Of a DNA stretch of 64,000 nt, positions 12,704-20,753 are shown in pieces. Position numbers and translations under genes: made by a program. The DNA is from Thauera sp. 28 (GTDB lineage Bacteria > Pseudomonadota > Gammaproteobacteria > Burkholderiales > Rhodocyclaceae), in contig NZ_AMXA01000003.1 of assembly GCF_000310145.2 (NCBI RefSeq), positions 224,225 to 288,224 of the forward strand, read 5' to 3'. Each line of letters starts with the position of its first letter. Within the stretch, counting starts at the first letter, position 1. The notes under the pieces are model-generated. The model saw only the letters and a list, made by a program, of their open reading frames with translations. It made no database searches and was not told the origin of the DNA.

Positions 12704-14038
12704 ATGATCCGTACCCGCAAGGCCAGTCGCAGGGAGATCTTCGGCTGGTGCATGTTCGACTTCGCAAACCAGGCCTACACACTACTGATCATCACGGTGG
12801 TGTTCGGCGACCTGTACACCCGGGTGATCGTTGGCGACGCCCCCGATTACAGGCTCGGCAACCTGCTCTGGAGCCTTGCACTGTGCATCAGCTATGCCAT
12901 GGTCGTGGTGAGTGCGCCGCTGCTCGGTGCGGTGATGGACCACGCGCAGGCCAAGAAGCGCATGCTGCTGGCGAGCTACCTCGTCACCGTGGCGAGCACC
13001 GCCATGCTCTACCTGGTCAGCCCGGGATACGTGTGGCTGGGGTTCGCGCTCATCGTGATCTCGAACACGACCTACTCCGCAGGAGAGTCCTTCATCGCCA
13101 GCTTCCTGCCTTTCCTCGGCGACAGCCACGAGATGGGGAAGATCTCCGGCCTGGGCTGGGCGCTCGGCTATGCGGGCGGGCTGGTGTCGGCCGGGTTCGT
13201 GCTGCTCTTCCTCGGCGAGGTGAGCGCGGAGAACTTCGAGCGCATGCGCTGGGTCGGCCCCTTCGCCGCGGCCTTCTTCCTGCTCGCCGCCATCCCGACC
13301 TTCCTGTGGGTACGCGAGCCTCGAGTGGGCCACCATCGCCGGCTCGACGCGGCGGTGCTGCGCGGCGCCTATGCGCGCCTGCTGGCGACCTTGCGCTCGG
13401 TATCGCAGTTCCCGGACCTGGGTCGGCTGTTCATGTCCATCCTGTTCGCGATGGCCGGGGTCTATGTGATCGTGGCCTTCTCCTTCATCTACGGCGCCCA
13501 GGTGATCGGATGGAGCGAGGCCACGCGCAACCTGATGTTCATCGTCGTGCAGATCACCGCCCTGCTGGGGGCGCTGCTGTTCGGCGCGCTGCAGGGGCGG
13601 CTCGGCGGACGTCTGACCTATTCGCTCACCCTCGTGCTGTGGATTGCAGCCATCCTGGCGATCTACTTCGTCGGCGAGCTGACCGCAGGCCTCAACAGGC
13701 AACTCGGTATCGAACTGAAGGTCGAGGAGGTATTCCTGTTCGCCGGGCTGCTGTCCGGCCTCAGCCTGGGTTCGAGCCAATCGGTGGGACGCGCCCTGGT
13801 AGGCATGTTCGCACCTGAGCAACGCGCGGCCGAGCTGTTCGGCTTTTGGGGCCTGTTCAGCAAGCTGGCGGCGATCTTCGGCATCTTCGGCGTCGGCCTG
13901 CTGCAGTGGCTGTTCGGCCTGCAGGGCGCAGTGCTGTTCTGCATCCTGCTGTTTGCGCTGGCCTTGCTGCCGCTCGCAGCGATCGACGAGGCGCGCGGCA
14001 TCGCCGCCGCGCAGCGCGCAGACGCGCCTGCGCCCTAG
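12704..14038 (+). CDS. MFS transporter, Atg22/UMF1-like
   Basis: A 444-residue polytopic membrane protein with about twelve hydrophobic segments. The opening REIFGWCMFDFANQAYTLLI is the signature of the UMF1/Atg22-like branch of the major facilitator superfamily. Other conserved parts are GAVMDHAQAKKRML in the first cytoplasmic loop and SLGSSQSVGRALVGMFAPEQRAAELFGFWGLFSKLAAIFG late in the protein. Members are proposed amino acid or metabolite effluxers, but the substrate here is unknown. The gene sits between atpI and parB, separating two blocks that are often adjacent. Its stop overlaps the parB stop in a shared CTAG. Confidence 0.85.
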   Translation: MIRTRKASRREIFGWCMFDFANQAYTLLIITVVFGDLYTRVIVGDAPDYRLGNLLWSLALCISYAMVVVSAPLLGAVMDHAQAKKRMLLASYLVTVASTAMLYLVSPGYVWLGFALIVISNTTYSAGESFIASFLPFLGDSHEMGKISGLGWALGYAGGLVSAGFVLLFLGEVSAENFERMRWVGPFAAAFFLLAAIPTFLWVREPRVGHHRRLDAAVLRGAYARLLATLRSVSQFPDLGRLFMSILFAMAGVYVIVAFSFIYGAQVIGWSEATRNLMFIVVQITALLGALLFGALQGRLGGRLTYSLTLVLWIAAILAIYFVGELTAGLNRQLGIELKVEEVFLFAGLLSGLSLGSSQSVGRALVGMFAPEQRAAELFGFWGLFSKLAAIFGIFGVGLLQWLFGLQGAVLFCILLFALALLPLAAIDEARGIAAAQRADAPAP

Positions 14039-14886
14039 CGCAGGCGGCCGAGCAGGCCGTCGAGCTGGTCGAGGCTGCCGAAGCGGATCGTGACCTCGCC
14101 GGCACCCTTCTTGTTGGCCTTGATCTTCACCGTCGCGCCAATCGCGTCCGACACCTCTTCCTCGAGCCGCAGCAGATCGCGGTCGGGCTGGGGCGCAGGC
14201 TTCTTCTGGCGCGGGTTGAGGATCTGCTGCACCAGGCGCTCGGTGTCGCGCACCGACAGCTGACGGGCGGCGACCTGGTTGCCGAGCTGGATCTGGCTGG
14301 CGCCGTCGAGCGGCAGCAATGCGCGCGCATGACCCATGTCGATGTCGCCCGCCATCAGCAGTTCCTGCACCGGCTTGGCAAGGTTGAGCAGGCGCAACAG
14401 GTTCGACGCCGCCGGACGCGAGCGGCCGACCGCATCCGCGGCCTGCTGGTGGGTCATGGCGAACTCGTCGATCAGGCGCTGGATGCCGCCGGCCTCTTCG
14501 AGCGGGTTGAGGTCCTCGCGCTGGATGTTCTCGATCAACGACATCGCCAGCGCGGCTTCGTCGGGGATCTCGCGCACCAGGCAGGGCACTTCGGCGAGGC
14601 CGGCAATCTGCGAGGCCCGCCAACGGCGCTCGCCGGCGATGATCTCGTAGGCATCGTCGCCTACCGGGCGCACCATGATCGGCTGCATGATGCCCTGCGC
14701 CTTGATCGACGCCGCGAGCTCTTCGAGCGAACCGGGGTCCATGCGCGTGCGCGGCTGGTACTTGCCCGGCTGCAGCGCGATCGTGGGCAGCGTCTGCAGC
14801 TCGCCCTTGTCGGCTTCGTCTTCCTGGTTGGCTGCGAGCAGCGCATCGAGGCCGCGGCCAAGGCCCTTGAGTCTGGGTTTGTTCAT
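14035..14886 (-). CDS. parB: Chromosome partitioning protein ParB
   Basis: Centromere-binding CTPase, 283 residues. It has the N-terminal ParA-contact peptide KPRLKGLGRGLDALLA, the CTP-binding boxes around QPIMVRP and GERRWRASQIAGL with SLIENIQREDLNPLEEA, the HTH segment AMTHQQAADAVGRSRPAASNLLRLLNL, and a C-terminal dimerisation region. The ATG at 14886 is chosen because the family starts with this short basic peptide; the longer frame overlaps parA. It follows parA by 14 bases. Confidence 0.95.
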   Translation of the reverse strand: MNKPRLKGLGRGLDALLAANQEDEADKGELQTLPTIALQPGKYQPRTRMDPGSLEELAASIKAQGIMQPIMVRPVGDDAYEIIAGERRWRASQIAGLAEVPCLVREIPDEAALAMSLIENIQREDLNPLEEAGGIQRLIDEFAMTHQQAADAVGRSRPAASNLLRLLNLAKPVQELLMAGDIDMGHARALLPLDGASQIQLGNQVAARQLSVRDTERLVQQILNPRQKKPAPQPDRDLLRLEEEVSDAIGATVKIKANKKGAGEVTIRFGSLDQLDGLLGRLR

Positions 14887-14900
14887 GTCGGTTCCGGTCT

Positions 14901-15671
14901 TCAGAAGGTCTTCGCGCGTTCGATCATCTCGTGCGCAAAGGCCATGTAGGCCTGCGCACCCTTGGCCGCCTTGTCGAACACCACGCCCGGCATGCCGTGG
15001 CTGGGCGCCTCGGCCAGGCGCACGTTGCGCGGCACGATGGCTCGGAACACCTTGTCGCCGAAGTGGCCCTCGAGCTGGGCGGAGACCTGTTGCTGCAAGG
15101 TGACGCGCGGGTCGAACATCACCCGCAGCAGGCCGATGATCTTGAGGTCGCGATTGAGGTTGGCATGCACCTTCTTGATCGTGTTGACCAGGTCGGACAG
15201 ACCCTCGAGCGCGTAGTACTCGCACTGCATCGGGATGATGACGCCGTTGGCGCAGCACAGGCCATTGAGGGTGAGCATCGACAGTGAGGGCGGGCAGTCG
15301 ATGAGGACGAAATCATAGTCGGCATCGAAGGCAGCGAGCGCGTTGCGCAGGCGTTTCTCACGCTGATCCAGATTGACCAGCTCGACCTCGGCACCGGCGA
15401 GGTCGCGGTTGGCCGGCAGCACGTCGTAGCCGCCGGTGGGCGAGGGCACGCGGACGCCGGCGAGGTCTACCATGCCCACGAGCAGGTGATAGACCGAGCT
15501 CTTCAAGCCGCGCTTGTCGACCCCGCTGCCCATGGTCGCGTTGCCCTGCGGGTCGAGGTCGATCAGCAGCACGCGCTGGCCGGCCTGGTGCAGGGCAGCA
15601 GCGAGATTGACGCAGGTGGTGGTTTTGCCCACCCCGCCCTTCTGGTTGGCAACGCAGAAAATCTTGGCCAT
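14901..15671 (-). CDS. parA: Chromosome partitioning ATPase ParA (Soj)
   Basis: Walker-type ATPase, 256 residues. The deviant Walker A NQKGGVGKTTTCVNLA is at residues 9-24, with VLLIDLDPQGNATMGSG and VLIDCPPSLSMLTLNGL further on. The short N-terminus without HTH marks the chromosomal Soj type. With ParB and parS it segregates the origin region. Confidence 0.96.
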   Translation of the reverse strand: MAKIFCVANQKGGVGKTTTCVNLAAALHQAGQRVLLIDLDPQGNATMGSGVDKRGLKSSVYHLLVGMVDLAGVRVPSPTGGYDVLPANRDLAGAEVELVNLDQREKRLRNALAAFDADYDFVLIDCPPSLSMLTLNGLCCANGVIIPMQCEYYALEGLSDLVNTIKKVHANLNRDLKIIGLLRVMFDPRVTLQQQVSAQLEGHFGDKVFRAIVPRNVRLAEAPSHGMPGVVFDKAAKGAQAYMAFAHEMIERAKTF

Positions 15672-15775
15672 GTCGGTTCAGGCTGTTCCGTATGCAGGGA
15701 CCGCACGCAGGGTGCGAGTCCCGGAGTGTACTTCAATGCGGCGCCGCAGCAGACGCCCCTCTTCAGGGCTCAGTA

Positions 15776-16429
15776 TCAGGCACGACGGATGACCAGCAGG
15801 TGACGCTCGGCATCCAGCCCGGGCACCACGAGCGCGTGGGTCTCCGCCACCACCCACCCGGCGGGCAGCGCAGCGATCTCGTCAGCCGGGTGGGCGCCCT
15901 TCATCGCGTACAACGCACCACCCTCTGCGAGCAGATGGCCCGAAAGGTTCACGAAATCGGCCAGACTCGAGAACGCCCGCGAGATCACGCCTTCGGCCGC
16001 ACCGCCGGGCAGGCCTTGGGCCTGCACCTGTTCGACCCGCTTGTTGAGCACGCTGAAGTTGCCCAGCCCGAGCTCGATCTTCGCCTGTTGCTGGAAGCTC
16101 GCCTTCTTGCCCACGGTCTCGATCGAGCTGACCACCAGACCCGGACGCACGATCGCCAGTGCCACGCCCGGCAGCCCGCCACCGGAGCCGATGTCGGCCA
16201 ACCTGCTCACGCGCTCGAGGTGCGGCAACACCGCCAGCGAATCGAGCAGATGATGGGTGATCACCTCCTGCGGGCTACGGATCGCGGTGAGGTTGTAGAC
16301 CTTGTTCCACTTGAGCAGCAGCTCGCCGAAGGCGAGCAGGCGATCGACCGTTTCCTGCGGCAGGGCAAGCCCGAGAGCGGCGACCCCATCGCTGAACTGT
16401 GCCGCCCAGGGTTGCAGGCGGCCGCTCAT
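15776..16429 (-). CDS. rsmG: 16S rRNA (guanine-N7) methyltransferase RsmG
   Basis: SAM-dependent methyltransferase of G527 in 16S rRNA, 217 residues. It shows [26 protein letters not shown], the SAM loop [17 protein letters not shown] and [12 protein letters not shown]. The ATG at 16429 overlaps the mnmG stop as ATGA, so translation is coupled. The longer frame inside mnmG is rejected. Confidence 0.95.
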   Translation of the reverse strand: MSGRLQPWAAQFSDGVAALGLALPQETVDRLLAFGELLLKWNKVYNLTAIRSPQEVITHHLLDSLAVLPHLERVSRLADIGSGGGLPGVALAIVRPGLVVSSIETVGKKASFQQQAKIELGLGNFSVLNKRVEQVQAQGLPGGAAEGVISRAFSSLADFVNLSGHLLAEGGALYAMKGAHPADEIAALPAGWVVAETHALVVPGLDAERHLLVIRRA

Positions 16430-18354
16430 GCCGCAGGCCTCCGCGCCGCCTCGTCCGCGGCCACACCGGTGCGCGCCGCCAGGTCGCGGCGCTTGAGCCA
16501 CACCAGCAGCAGCGAGATCGCCGCCGGGGTCACGCCCTGAATGCGGCCGGCCTGGCCGATGGTTTCCGGCTTGTGCAGGTTGAGCTTCTGCTGCACTTCC
16601 TTGGACAGGCCGCGCACCTGGGCATAGTCGAGTTCGACCGGCAGGCGGGTGGCCTCGGCCTGGGCCTGCTTCGCCACCTCCTCCTGTTGGCGGTCGATGT
16701 AGCCCTGATACTTGGCTGCAATCTCGATCTGCTCGATGACCTGCGCGTCGGTCTCGCGCTCTTCCGGCGCTCCAGGCAGGCTCATCAGCGTCTCGTAGCT
16801 GGTCTCGGGCCGGCGCAGCAACTCGAAGTAGCGCTGCTCGCGCTCGAGCGCCTTGCCGAGCACGCGTTGCTGGTCCTCGGCGGGAATCGCCTCCGGTCGC
16901 GCCCACGCCGCCTTCAGTTGCGCGGTGCCGCGCTCGATCGCCTCGCGCTTGGCACAGAAGGCGGACCAGCGTTCGTCATCCACCAGGCCAAGCTCGCGGC
17001 CCTTCTCGGTCAGGCGCAGGTCGGCATTGTCCTCGCGCAGGCTCAAGCGGTACTCGGCACGCGAGGTGAACATGCGGTAGGGCTCGGAAACGCCGCGGGT
17101 GATCAGGTCGTCCACCAGCACGCCGAGATAGGCCTCGTCGCGACGCGGACACCATGGCTCGCGGCCCTGTACCTGCAGCGCCGCGTTGGCACCGGCGAGC
17201 AAGCCTTGCGCAGCGGCCTCCTCGTAGCCGGTGGTGCCGTTGATCTGGCCAGCGAAGTACAACCCGCCGATCGACTTCGTCTCCAGGCTGGACCTGAGGT
17301 TGCGCGGGTCGAAGTAGTCGTACTCGATCGCATAGCCGGGGCGCAGGATGTGAGCGTTCTCGAGGCCGCGGATGCTGCGCACGATCTGCAGCTGCACGTC
17401 GAAGGGCAGCGAGGTCGAGATGCCGTTGGGGTAGATCTCGTGCGTCTCCAGCCCTTCCGGCTCGAGGAAGATATTGTGGCTGTCCTTGTCGGCGAAACGG
17501 TGAATCTTGTCCTCGATCGACGGGCAATAGCGCGGCCCCACGCCCTCGATCACGCCCGAATACATCGGCGAGCGGTCGAGGTTGGCGCGGATCACGTCGT
17601 GCGTGCGTTCGTTGGTCTGCGTCATCCAGCACGGCAGCTGACGCGGGTGCTGGGCGGCGTTGCCGAGGAAGCTGAACACCGGCACCGGATCGTCGCCCGG
17701 CTGGATGCTCATCACCGAGAAGTCGATGGTGCGCGCATCCAGCCGCGGCGGCGTGCCGGTCTTGAGTCGGCCCTGCGGCAGCGTGAGCTCCTTCAGGCGC
17801 GCGCCGAGCGAGATCGCCGGCGGATCGCCCGCACGCCCGGCCGAGTAGTTCTGCATCCCGACGTGCACCAGGCCGTTGAGGAAGGTCCCTGCGGTCAGCA
17901 CCACCGCCGGCGCCTCGAAGCGCAGGCCGATCTGGGTGACCACGCCGGTGACGCGGTCGCCGGCCACGGTGAGATCATCCACCGCCTGCTGGAACAGCCA
18001 CAGATTGGGCTGGTTCTCCAGCCGACGCCGGATCGCCGCCTTGTACAGCACGCGGTCGGCCTGGGCGCGGGTGGCACGCACCGCCGGGCCCTTGGAGGCG
18101 TTGAGGATGCGGAACTGGATGCCGCCCTCGTCGGTGGCCGCCGCCATCGCGCCGCCGAGCGCATCGACCTCCTTTACCAGGTGGCCCTTGCCGATGCCGC
18201 CGATCGAGGGGTTGCAGCTCATCGCCCCCAGCGTCTCGATGTTGTGGGTGAGCAGCAGCGTGGCTGCGCCCATGCGCGCTGCGGCAAGCGCAGCCTCGGT
18301 CCCGGCGTGACCGCCGCCGACCACGATGACATCGAAACGAGTGGGATAGAGCAT
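16426..18354 (-). CDS. mnmG: tRNA uridine-5-carboxymethylaminomethyl modification enzyme MnmG
   Basis: FAD-dependent enzyme (GidA) that with MnmE modifies U34 of certain tRNAs, 642 residues. It starts with [21 protein letters not shown], has [23 protein letters not shown], the [11 protein letters not shown] segment and [21 protein letters not shown], and a C-terminal helical domain. The ATG at 18354 follows CGGAG; 27 extra residues of the longer frame are not family-like. It heads the block mnmG-rsmG-parA-parB. Confidence 0.97.
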   Translation of the reverse strand: MLYPTRFDVIVVGGGHAGTEAALAAARMGAATLLLTHNIETLGAMSCNPSIGGIGKGHLVKEVDALGGAMAAATDEGGIQFRILNASKGPAVRATRAQADRVLYKAAIRRRLENQPNLWLFQQAVDDLTVAGDRVTGVVTQIGLRFEAPAVVLTAGTFLNGLVHVGMQNYSAGRAGDPPAISLGARLKELTLPQGRLKTGTPPRLDARTIDFSVMSIQPGDDPVPVFSFLGNAAQHPRQLPCWMTQTNERTHDVIRANLDRSPMYSGVIEGVGPRYCPSIEDKIHRFADKDSHNIFLEPEGLETHEIYPNGISTSLPFDVQLQIVRSIRGLENAHILRPGYAIEYDYFDPRNLRSSLETKSIGGLYFAGQINGTTGYEEAAAQGLLAGANAALQVQGREPWCPRRDEAYLGVLVDDLITRGVSEPYRMFTSRAEYRLSLREDNADLRLTEKGRELGLVDDERWSAFCAKREAIERGTAQLKAAWARPEAIPAEDQQRVLGKALEREQRYFELLRRPETSYETLMSLPGAPEERETDAQVIEQIEIAAKYQGYIDRQQEEVAKQAQAEATRLPVELDYAQVRGLSKEVQQKLNLHKPETIGQAGRIQGVTPAAISLLLVWLKRRDLAARTGVAADEAARRPAA

Positions 18355-18763
18355 GGCGCGCTCCGGGCTGCAATGCGTGAACAAGGGGCGAGATTCTACG
18401 CCTTCAACGCCCGAGCGGCCAGGCATGCGCCCCATGTTTCACGAAATTACGCATTTTAAACAGCTGCTTATCACTTACCGTCGGGCAAGATCCAAGAGAG
18501 GCGACCACCCACCCGCCTTGCTCCGTCCCCGTCCGAGCGGTCCAACAAAGGCATCCGCGCGCTAAAGTCCTCGCGCCAAGCCCCCGTTAAGAACCCCAAC
18601 GATTGGACTACAGTAACGACATTCGCTTCGAAGTGTGACATGGTTCGCGGAGCAGCCCGTGTAGGGACGAGGTTTGTAGACCTTGATCAAAGCTCAGTTC
18701 GCTGCTCGATGATGTCATGCCGGTGCCCTTCCCCATCATCAAGACCGACCCGGTTAACTCACA
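18355..18763. other. Intergenic region between mnmG and the chemotaxis operon
   Basis: About 409 bases with no convincing gene. It must hold the mnmG promoter on the minus strand and the chemotaxis promoter on the plus strand. An AT-richer patch lies near 18435-18480. A half parS-like TGTTTCACG lies at 18435-18443, but the right half does not match. A sigma28-like promoter lies at 18563-18590. No tRNA or strong hairpin was recognised. Confidence 0.7.
18563..18590 (+). promoter_or_regulatory. Possible sigma28 (FliA) promoter of the chemotaxis operon
   Basis: TAAAGTCC at 18563 followed by CCCGTTAA at 18583-18590 resembles the flagellar sigma consensus TAAAGTTT and GCCGATAA. The -10 part matches at 6 of 8 positions, and the gap between TAAA and the -10 is 16 instead of 15. 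It lies about 175 bases upstream of cheY. Chemotaxis operons are often under this sigma factor. Confidence 0.35.
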
Positions 18764-19129
18764 ATGAAAACCATCTTCCTCGTCGATGACTCCGCCACCA
18801 TCCTGCTGTCGATCTCCGGGATCCTGAGCAAGGCTGGCTACGCGGTAGAGAAAGCGCCGAGCGCGCTCGACGCCCTCAAGAAATTCCAGGGCGGCGTCAA
18901 GGCAGACCTGCTGATTACCGATCTCAACATGCCGGGCATGAACGGCATCGAGTTCATCAAGGAGGTGCGCAAGCTGCCCGCGTATCGCTTCATGCCGATC
19001 CTGTTCCTGACCACGGAGTCGCAGCAGTCCAAGAAGGCGGAGGCCAAGGCGGCAGGCGCTTCCGGCTGGATCGTCAAGCCCGCCTCGGCAGACGAACTGC
19101 TCAATACGATCAAGCTCGTCATGCGCTGA
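18764..19129 (+). CDS. cheY: CheY-type chemotaxis response regulator
   Basis: A single receiver domain, 121 residues. The acidic pair is in FLVDDSAT, the acceptor Asp in [13 protein letters not shown] (about residue 52), the switch Thr in FLTTES and the Lys in IVKPAS. The first gene of the chemotaxis operon, 2 bases before an mcp. It should be the diffusible output of CheA, but a role in another output cannot be excluded because no flagellar gene is in the window. Confidence 0.9.
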   Translation: MKTIFLVDDSATILLSISGILSKAGYAVEKAPSALDALKKFQGGVKADLLITDLNMPGMNGIEFIKEVRKLPAYRFMPILFLTTESQQSKKAEAKAAGASGWIVKPASADELLNTIKLVMR

Positions 19130-19131
19130 CC

Positions 19132-20406
19132 ATGAACTCCTCGATCTTCCTGCGTCGCTCACTGGTGATGCTGGGCGCCATCGCGCTCGCCGCCGGCGTC
19201 ACGGTGTTCCTGTTCAACGAGTGGTTCAACGCCAGCTTCCTGCCGGCGCTGGGCATCCCCCAACCGCTCGGAAACGCGATCGGCGCAATGTTGATCGTCT
19301 TCGCGGCCTATCTCGGGGTGCGTCTGGTATCGCTCGCCGTCTTTCGCGACGCTGCATTCGGCCAGGAGATCACCCTCGACACGCTGCAGAACAACCGCGA
19401 ACAAGCCAGCCAGGTCTGCCGGGAAATCGCCGTCGAGCTACGTGCCGTGCCGGCTTTCAGCGACGTGCTGCGCAAGCAACTCGACAGCGTCGTGCAGCAG
19501 ACCGAACAGGCTGCCTACGACATCGGCGAGCGTCTGCAGACGATTGACGACGTGGTCAATCGGCTCAACACCTTCGTCACCGAACAGTCGAACGAGTCGA
19601 CCGAGAGGGTGCATAGCTCGGAATCGCGCATCGCCAACAACCAGAAGCTCATCCGGCGCATGCAGCAGTACATCGACCATCGCATCCAGGAAGCCCGGGA
19701 GGATCAGGAGCGCGTCGCCCAGGTGGTCCGCGAGGCACGCTCGCTGGAGTCGCTGACCAAGCTGATCAAGGACATCGCAGCACAGACCAACCTGCTCGCA
19801 CTCAATGCCGCGATCGAGGCAGCGCGGGCGGGCGAAGCCGGTCGCGGCTTCACGGTCGTTGCCGACGAGGTTCGCAAACTATCGACCGAGACGGAAAATG
19901 CCGTGCAGTCGATCAACCTTGGCATCCAGGGCGTGGCCTCGACGATCGAGACCCAGCTCAAGGAAAAACTGGCCGCCACCGATCTCGACGACGAACGTGA
20001 CGCGCTAGGCCAGTTCGCCGTGCAGCTCGCCGAACTCGGCCAAAGCTACGAAGACATCCTGCAGAATCAATCCAGCGCAATGGACACGGTGCGCCAGAGC
20101 AGCAACGAACTGGCAGCGATGTTCATGGATGCGCTGGCGAGCGTCCAGTTCCAGGACGTCACCCGGCAGCAGATCGAACACACGGCCGAATCGCTCAGTC
20201 GCCTCGACCAGCACCTGGGCGTACTCGCCGAGCGGCTCGATCAGAGCGACAACCCCAGCTTCAGCTACACCCCGCTCGCGGAGCACCTGGAAGAGATCTA
20301 TGGCCGTTACGTGATGGAGCAACAGCGCCACACGCACGAGCAGGTCACCGGCAAGACATCGTCAGGTACCGCAGCGGCAGCAAATCCAAAGATCGAACTT
20401 TTCTGA
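19132..20406 (+). CDS. Short methyl-accepting chemotaxis protein with CheZ-like C-terminal motif
   Basis: A 424-residue receptor. Two membrane helices (about residues 10-30 and 45-70) are separated by a very short periplasmic loop, so there is no normal ligand-binding domain. A cytoplasmic helical region leads to the signalling hairpin [21 protein letters not shown]. After the hairpin the segment [13 protein letters not shown] (Asp342, Gln346) resembles the catalytic DxxxQ helix of the CheY phosphatase CheZ (DFQDLTGQ). The last four residues are IELF, similar to the VELF end of CheD in this operon. No HAMP domain is apparent. The phosphatase reading is inference. Confidence 0.85.
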   Translation: MNSSIFLRRSLVMLGAIALAAGVTVFLFNEWFNASFLPALGIPQPLGNAIGAMLIVFAAYLGVRLVSLAVFRDAAFGQEITLDTLQNNREQASQVCREIAVELRAVPAFSDVLRKQLDSVVQQTEQAAYDIGERLQTIDDVVNRLNTFVTEQSNESTERVHSSESRIANNQKLIRRMQQYIDHRIQEAREDQERVAQVVREARSLESLTKLIKDIAAQTNLLALNAAIEAARAGEAGRGFTVVADEVRKLSTETENAVQSINLGIQGVASTIETQLKEKLAATDLDDERDALGQFAVQLAELGQSYEDILQNQSSAMDTVRQSSNELAAMFMDALASVQFQDVTRQQIEHTAESLSRLDQHLGVLAERLDQSDNPSFSYTPLAEHLEEIYGRYVMEQQRHTHEQVTGKTSSGTAAAANPKIELF

Positions 20407-20414
20407 GTACGACC

Positions 20415-20735
20415 ATGCCTGCGCGCAAGAAAAAGACCGGGGATCGCATCGCCATCGCCGAGGACATGAGCATCTACCACGCTGCAGCACAGAAGCAGCA
20501 GCTCATCGACGCACTGCACCACGCAGCCGAGCGCCTTGAGATCGACCTCTCCGGCGTCGCCGAAATCGACACCGCCGGCTTCCAGCTTCTGATGCTGGTC
20601 AAGCGCGAGGCACGCCGACTCGGCAAGGAGGCACAGATCATCGCGCACAGCGAGGCAGTACGCGACGTGCTCGATTTCTACAACATGGCAGCCGAGTTCG
20701 GCGATCCGCTGCTTATCCCGGCAAACCAGGCCTGA
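20415..20735 (+). CDS. STAS-domain protein
   Basis: A 106-residue STAS (anti-anti-sigma factor-like) domain. A central strand EIDLSGVAEIDTAGFQLLMLVKREARR contains the usual site for a phosphorylatable Ser/Thr; here the residue order is DTAGFQL, so Thr is the candidate. Proteins of this kind precede cheA in several proteobacterial chemotaxis operons. Their role is unclear. It starts 8 bases after the mcp stop. Confidence 0.8.
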   Translation: MPARKKKTGDRIAIAEDMSIYHAAAQKQQLIDALHHAAERLEIDLSGVAEIDTAGFQLLMLVKREARRLGKEAQIIAHSEAVRDVLDFYNMAAEFGDPLLIPANQA

Positions 20736-20753
20736 TTCCGGACGCGCAGAACC

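Noticed and set aside
12782..14623. 613-codon frame opposite the MFS gene and extending over parB
   Set aside because: Arg/Gln/Ala-rich shadow without recognisable domain; the MFS frame has clear membrane helices.
16399..18459. 686-codon open frame opposite mnmG
   Set aside because: Antisense shadow of a conserved enzyme.
18690..18700. TTGATCAA as an FNR/ANR site upstream of cheY
   Set aside because: The required four-base spacer between TTGAT and ATCAA is missing.
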